DNA from: an uncultured Acetatifactor sp.
GTDB taxonomy: Bacteria > Bacillota > Clostridia > Lachnospirales > Lachnospiraceae
Length of the DNA: 64,000 nucleotides
NCBI GenBank assembly: GCA_949840885.1
Contig: CATKYJ010000003.1
Span: 1 to 64,000, forward strand
Direction: 5' to 3'
Translations under genes and position numbers: made by a program
In this document: positions 60,526 to 64,000 of the stretch, piece by piece
Position numbering within the stretch: the stretch's first letter is position 1
Layout of the letters: the number at the start of each line of letters is the position of its first letter
The notes under the pieces: generated by a model
The model's database searches: none
Told to the model about the DNA's origin: nothing
Seen by the model: only the letters and a program-made list of their open reading frames with translations

Positions 60526-60575
60526 TTTAAGTACTTGACCCGCAGGAAAATTTGACGCAAAGGAAGGAGCGAACA

Positions 60576-63500
60576 ATGATTCAAGAGGAACAAGTACGTG
60601 GCACTACCCGCCAGGACGAGGAAGGTTTTCTGGAAGAGGCTCTCGGCGTAATTCGGGACAATCTGGAAAGCTACGGCAGTCAGGTAGACCAGATGGGGGC
60701 GGAAATCGATGATATGCTGGATCATTTTCATGACGACAATCCGGAATTGATCAATGCTCTGCAGAACCTTACCACTATGCACGAGCATATGAAGCATGCA
60801 CTGGAACGGAATGAGAAAGCGCTAAGCAAGCCCTATTTCGGACGGATAGACTTCCATGACGAGTCTCTTGACAAAGAAGAGTCCCTCTATATCGGAAAGG
60901 GCGGCATCGCAAAGGACACTACCCACCAGATCGTGACTGATTGGCGCGCCCCCGTAGCCAATGCCTATTATGAGAACGGCCTGGGAAAATGCAGCTACCT
61001 GGCTCCCGGCGATAAGGAAATCCCCATTGACTTAAAGCTGAAGCGCACCTACGAGATCGAGGACGGAAAGCTTCTGGATTACTTCGACAGCGAAGTGGTG
61101 GCCAACGACGAACTACTGACCAAGTATCTGGCCAAGAACAAGCAGGCCGTTCTGAGCGAAATCGTGGCCACCATCCAAAAGGAGCAGAATGACATCATCC
61201 GCAAATCCCCCTACCACAACATTATAGTCCAGGGTGTGGCCGGCTCCGGAAAGACTACCGTGGCCATGCACAGGATCTCCTTTATCCTGTACAACTATCC
61301 TGACCACTTTAAGCTGGACGATTTCTACATCGTAGGGAGCAACCGGATTCTGCTGAACTACATCACGGGCGTCCTGCCGGATCTGGACGTGTACGGTATC
61401 CGGCAGATGACAATGGAGGAGCTTTTCGTCCGGCTCCTGTACGAAGACTGGGACGAAAAGAAATACCGCATTCAAAAAGGCGGACAGGGAACGAACCGGG
61501 GCAGCATAAAGGGAACACTGGAATGGTTCCGGGATCTGGAAGCTTACTGCGACAAGGTGGAATGGGAGAGCATTCCGCGGGAATCCATTTATTTAAATCC
61601 CGGCCAGTTTGTGGAGGGGCTTCAGGACGGCAAAAACGGCGTCTATGACAGGACCGCAGGCAGGAAGATCAATCCCCGCAACCTGGTGCTGCTGATGGAC
61701 GGAAACGCGGTGGAGCGCTATATCCGCCAGAACCCCAGGATTTCCATGCAGAACAAAATCAACATGCTAAACGACCGGCTGGCCAACAAGATAAAGGAAG
61801 AGTTTACGGGCAAAGGTGTCAAGTATACCGAAGCCGAGCGCAAGGCCATCCAGAAAGCCTATCGGGGCAGGTACGGTCCAAAGGTCTGGAAAGGTTCTAT
61901 CTATGATCTGTACCGGAAATTTCTGGAGCTGCAGGCCCTTAAAGGCAAGGCCGTGGACATTCCGGCCGATGAATTTGATGTGTACGATCTGGCGGCGCTG
62001 GCCTATCTCTACAAAAGAATCAAGGAGACAGACGTGATCAGCGAAGCACACCATATTGTCATTGATGAGGCACAGGACTTCGGCATGATGGCGTACTCGG
62101 TTCTGCATTTTTGTATAAAGGACTGTACCTATACCGTCATGGGCGATGTATCCCAGAACATTCATTTCGGCTTTGGCCTGAATGACTGGGAAGAACTGCG
62201 GGCACTGCTTTTGCGGGACGAAAAAGCAAGCTTCGGCATATTGAAAAAAAGCTACCGCAATACAGTGGAAATATCCGATTTCGCCACCCGTATCCTCCAT
62301 CACGGAAGCTTTTCCAGCTATCCGGTAGAACCAATCATCCGCCATGGCTGCCCTGTGGCCGTACTGCAAAGAAGCGAGGGGGAGTTGATTCGGGAGGCTG
62401 CTGACATCTGTAAGAAATGGCAGGAAAAGGGATATGATACTATTGCAGTAGTCTGCCGCAACCGCCAGGGAGCGGCCTGGGCGGCAAAGGAAATGGGGCA
62501 GTATATCGAACTGATGGAAAGCGATCTGGAAAAGGCCGTCTTCGGCAATGGCGTCATGGTGCTGCCGGTGGAGTACACCAAGGGGTTGGAGTTTGACACA
62601 GTGTTGATTCTGGATCCCACAAGGGCGGAATATCCCGTGGACGATGGGCATGCCAAGCTTTTGTATGTGGCAGCCACCAGGGCCCTGCATGAGCTCTGCG
62701 TGCTCCATACCCAGGATCTGACGGGACTGATCGCAGAACCGGTGCCGGAGCCAGGGCCGGAAGTGGATCTGAATCTGAAAACGTCCATGGCAAAGGTTTC
62801 CGGCGAAATATCCGGCAAAGTCTCCGGTAAAACTTCCGGTGAAAGAGGAGCCTCCGGCACGGGATATCCCGCAAACCCGGTAAGCGCCCAAAATGCCCCA
62901 GGACAGGGTGAGAGCAGCAGGGGAACCAAGGGCGGCAAGCCCTCTGTAAGAAGCAGGGTATCCATCATACAGACACCCTCACAGTCCCTATATTTTTCCA
63001 GAGAAAGCAAACTTTCCAGAGAAAGCAAGGAAATTCAAAGTACCGGTGCAAAGCCACCGCAGCCGCCTGCCGCCGGACACAAGAGCATTTCCCCTGCCAC
63101 AAAAGCCCTGCAGGCCAGCCTGGAGCAAAAAGCCGCATATTCCATGCTCCCATCCTTTGGCGACATCCCTCCCACCGAGAAACTCCGCCCTCTTGGCCAT
63201 GGGAAGATCGACCTTTCCATCCGCTGGATCACGAAGCAGCCGGACGGTCTCTATCTGCAGAGCCGCTATGGCACCCTGCGCCTTAGCCCGGTGGGCAGCG
63301 CCATCATACGGGTCTCCTTTGTAAGGGAAGGCCAGCCCGACAAAGCCGTACATCCAGACATTGCAGTGAATCGGACGGAAAAATTTTGGATGTACCGGGA
63401 CAATGGGAAAGTAGTGGAACTGACCACCGATGAACTGGCGCTTCAGGTGGACAAAGTAAACGGAAGCATCCGCTATCTGGCTGTGGAGGAAAGCCAGAAA

Positions 63501-63884
63501 GCCCCCAGACTGCTTTTGGCAGAGCGCTCCAGGGAATGCCGCCAGCTGGAGAGCGCCGCCGACAAAAGCCTGCGCGCATGGCTGTACCTGGACTGGGCTA
63601 AGGACGAGCACATCTACGGCTTCGGCCCGAAAGGCCAGCCCGCTTTAAGCCTGCGGGGCACGGCCAGATACCTTTCCCAGGCAGCAGGCCTCCCATTTTT
63701 CCTCTCAGACAAGGGGTATGGCATTTTGGCAGCCACAGGGCATCCCACCTTTGTCTGCGACATCCCGGCCTACGGCTCCTATCTCTATATGGAAAGCCCC
63801 AGGCAGCTGGATTTCTACTTTATCGCCGGAAAGCGCCAGGAGACTATCCTGAATGCCTGCGCCTGCCTCTGCGGCACGCTGTAA
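60576..63884 (+). CDS. HelD-type UvrD/Rep helicase fused to a GH31 N-terminal-like domain
   Basis: The 1102-aa protein has two unrelated parts. Residues 1-~720 are a HelD-like superfamily-1 ATPase: N-terminal coiled coil (FLEEALGVIRDNLESYGSQV), Walker A GVAGSGKTT at 220-228, VIDEAQD (motif II, ~491-497), YVAATRALHELCVLH near 695-710. HelD proteins bind and recycle RNA polymerase. A Ser/Gly/Lys-rich linker follows. From ~880 to the end the sequence resembles the beta-sandwich N-domain of GH31 glycosidases (PDGLYLQSRYGTLRLSPVGS, IYGFGPKGQPALSLRG, PFFLSDKGYGILA, DFYFIAGKRQETILNACACL) and stops exactly where the catalytic barrel would begin. Whether this is a true chimera or a gene-fusion scar is open. 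ATG 60576 follows AAGGAAGGAG. Confidence 0.88.
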   Translation: MIQEEQVRGTTRQDEEGFLEEALGVIRDNLESYGSQVDQMGAEIDDMLDHFHDDNPELINALQNLTTMHEHMKHALERNEKALSKPYFGRIDFHDESLDKEESLYIGKGGIAKDTTHQIVTDWRAPVANAYYENGLGKCSYLAPGDKEIPIDLKLKRTYEIEDGKLLDYFDSEVVANDELLTKYLAKNKQAVLSEIVATIQKEQNDIIRKSPYHNIIVQGVAGSGKTTVAMHRISFILYNYPDHFKLDDFYIVGSNRILLNYITGVLPDLDVYGIRQMTMEELFVRLLYEDWDEKKYRIQKGGQGTNRGSIKGTLEWFRDLEAYCDKVEWESIPRESIYLNPGQFVEGLQDGKNGVYDRTAGRKINPRNLVLLMDGNAVERYIRQNPRISMQNKINMLNDRLANKIKEEFTGKGVKYTEAERKAIQKAYRGRYGPKVWKGSIYDLYRKFLELQALKGKAVDIPADEFDVYDLAALAYLYKRIKETDVISEAHHIVIDEAQDFGMMAYSVLHFCIKDCTYTVMGDVSQNIHFGFGLNDWEELRALLLRDEKASFGILKKSYRNTVEISDFATRILHHGSFSSYPVEPIIRHGCPVAVLQRSEGELIREAADICKKWQEKGYDTIAVVCRNRQGAAWAAKEMGQYIELMESDLEKAVFGNGVMVLPVEYTKGLEFDTVLILDPTRAEYPVDDGHAKLLYVAATRALHELCVLHTQDLTGLIAEPVPEPGPEVDLNLKTSMAKVSGEISGKVSGKTSGERGASGTGYPANPVSAQNAPGQGESSRGTKGGKPSVRSRVSIIQTPSQSLYFSRESKLSRESKEIQSTGAKPPQPPAAGHKSISPATKALQASLEQKAAYSMLPSFGDIPPTEKLRPLGHGKIDLSIRWITKQPDGLYLQSRYGTLRLSPVGSAIIRVSFVREGQPDKAVHPDIAVNRTEKFWMYRDNGKVVELTTDELALQVDKVNGSIRYLAVEESQKAPRLLLAERSRECRQLESAADKSLRAWLYLDWAKDEHIYGFGPKGQPALSLRGTARYLSQAAGLPFFLSDKGYGILAATGHPTFVCDIPAYGSYLYMESPRQLDFYFIAGKRQETILNACACLCGTL

Positions 63885-63903
63885 GGACAAATATCCGCAG
63901 ACA

Positions 63904-64000
63904 CTATTTCCGGACATTGGAGGAGATCGCCTCCACCACAGTCTCCAGCACATCCTCATAATCGGCCGAAATCACCTCGTATATCTTCTCCGTGGTGATT
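63904..64000 (-). CDS. 3' end of an unidentified gene (continues beyond the window)
   Basis: On the minus strand the last bases encode ITTEKIYEVISADYEDVLETVV... ending in a stop at 63904-63906. Codon structure and amphipathic pattern look coding, and the direction is opposite to the HelD-like gene, so the two converge. Too little is visible for a family assignment. Confidence 0.4.
   Translation of the reverse strand, partial: ITTEKIYEVISADYEDVLETVVEAISSNVRK

Noticed and set aside
1..64000. CRISPR arrays, tRNA or rRNA genes, insertion sequences, prophage genes
   Set aside because: No regularly spaced direct repeats, no cloverleaf or rRNA-like stretches, no transposase, integrase or phage structural genes were recognised.

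Overview
The window reads as a chromosome segment of a spore-forming Gram-positive Clostridia, most likely Lachnospiraceae (inference from gene families and gene order; no 16S rRNA is present to test it). Supporting evidence: the short HisG + HisZ pair, RecU, ZapA, GerW/YtfJ and YlbJ sporulation genes, Asp23-FakA-RecG and ScpAB neighbourhoods, strong AGGAGG ribosome binding sites and sigma-A type promoters with 17-bp spacers. No tRNA, rRNA, CRISPR array, transposase or integrase was found. Nearly all genes lie on the + strand. The first ~0.8 kb is visibly AT-rich and looks like the edge of an accessory segment.

Layout. 0-0.8 kb: 3' end of a possible caspase/CHAT-like protein and a small orphan gene. 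0.9-9 kb: miaB, tcdA, a complete CUT1-type sugar ABC importer (ATPase, two permeases, substrate-binding lipoprotein with an extra C-terminal membrane anchor), then an OB-fold-like lipoprotein. 9.2-14.9 kb: a strong promoter, a 25-codon peptide gene followed by a terminator/attenuator, then an ABC exporter, a DUF1854 protein and a second ABC exporter; both exporters carry an unusual N-terminal domain ending in a zinc ribbon. 15.1-18.6 kb: response regulator, ABC ATPase, ABC permease and histidine kinase, a likely stress/antibiotic-response module. 18.8-26.9 kb: GH172 enzyme, rpsU, two D,D-carboxypeptidases, metallophosphoesterase, scpA-scpB, pepT. 27-33 kb: zapA, U32 peptidase-like protein, FtsW/RodA-like and penicillin-binding protein pair. 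33-36 kb: Nudix enzyme, unknown gene, DUF2953, gerW, small membrane protein, rpmB. 36-46 kb: Asp23-type protein, FakA-like, recG, DegV, then a type IIA topoisomerase pair. 46-53.5 kb: rsmD, coaD, coiled-coil protein, ylbJ, RsuA and RluA pseudouridine synthases, HAD and SDR enzymes, recU. 53.5-58.9 kb: histidine operon hisZ-hisG-hisD-hisB and a HisF-like/HisI/HisE fusion. 58.9-64 kb: MATE transporter, a HelD-type helicase fused to a glycosidase-like domain, and the end of an unknown gene.

How the genes work together: most of the window is housekeeping (tRNA and rRNA modification, cell division and wall synthesis, chromosome segregation and topology, histidine synthesis). The accessory-looking parts are the sugar importer, the two exporter modules and the GH172 enzyme. 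The observations most worth following are (1) the peptide/attenuator plus ABC-DUF1854-ABC module, (2) the HelD-GH31 N-domain fusion, (3) an 18-bp palindromic repeat family dispersed between genes and present in tandem inside ylbJ, and (4) a long near-perfect hairpin before the topoisomerase genes.
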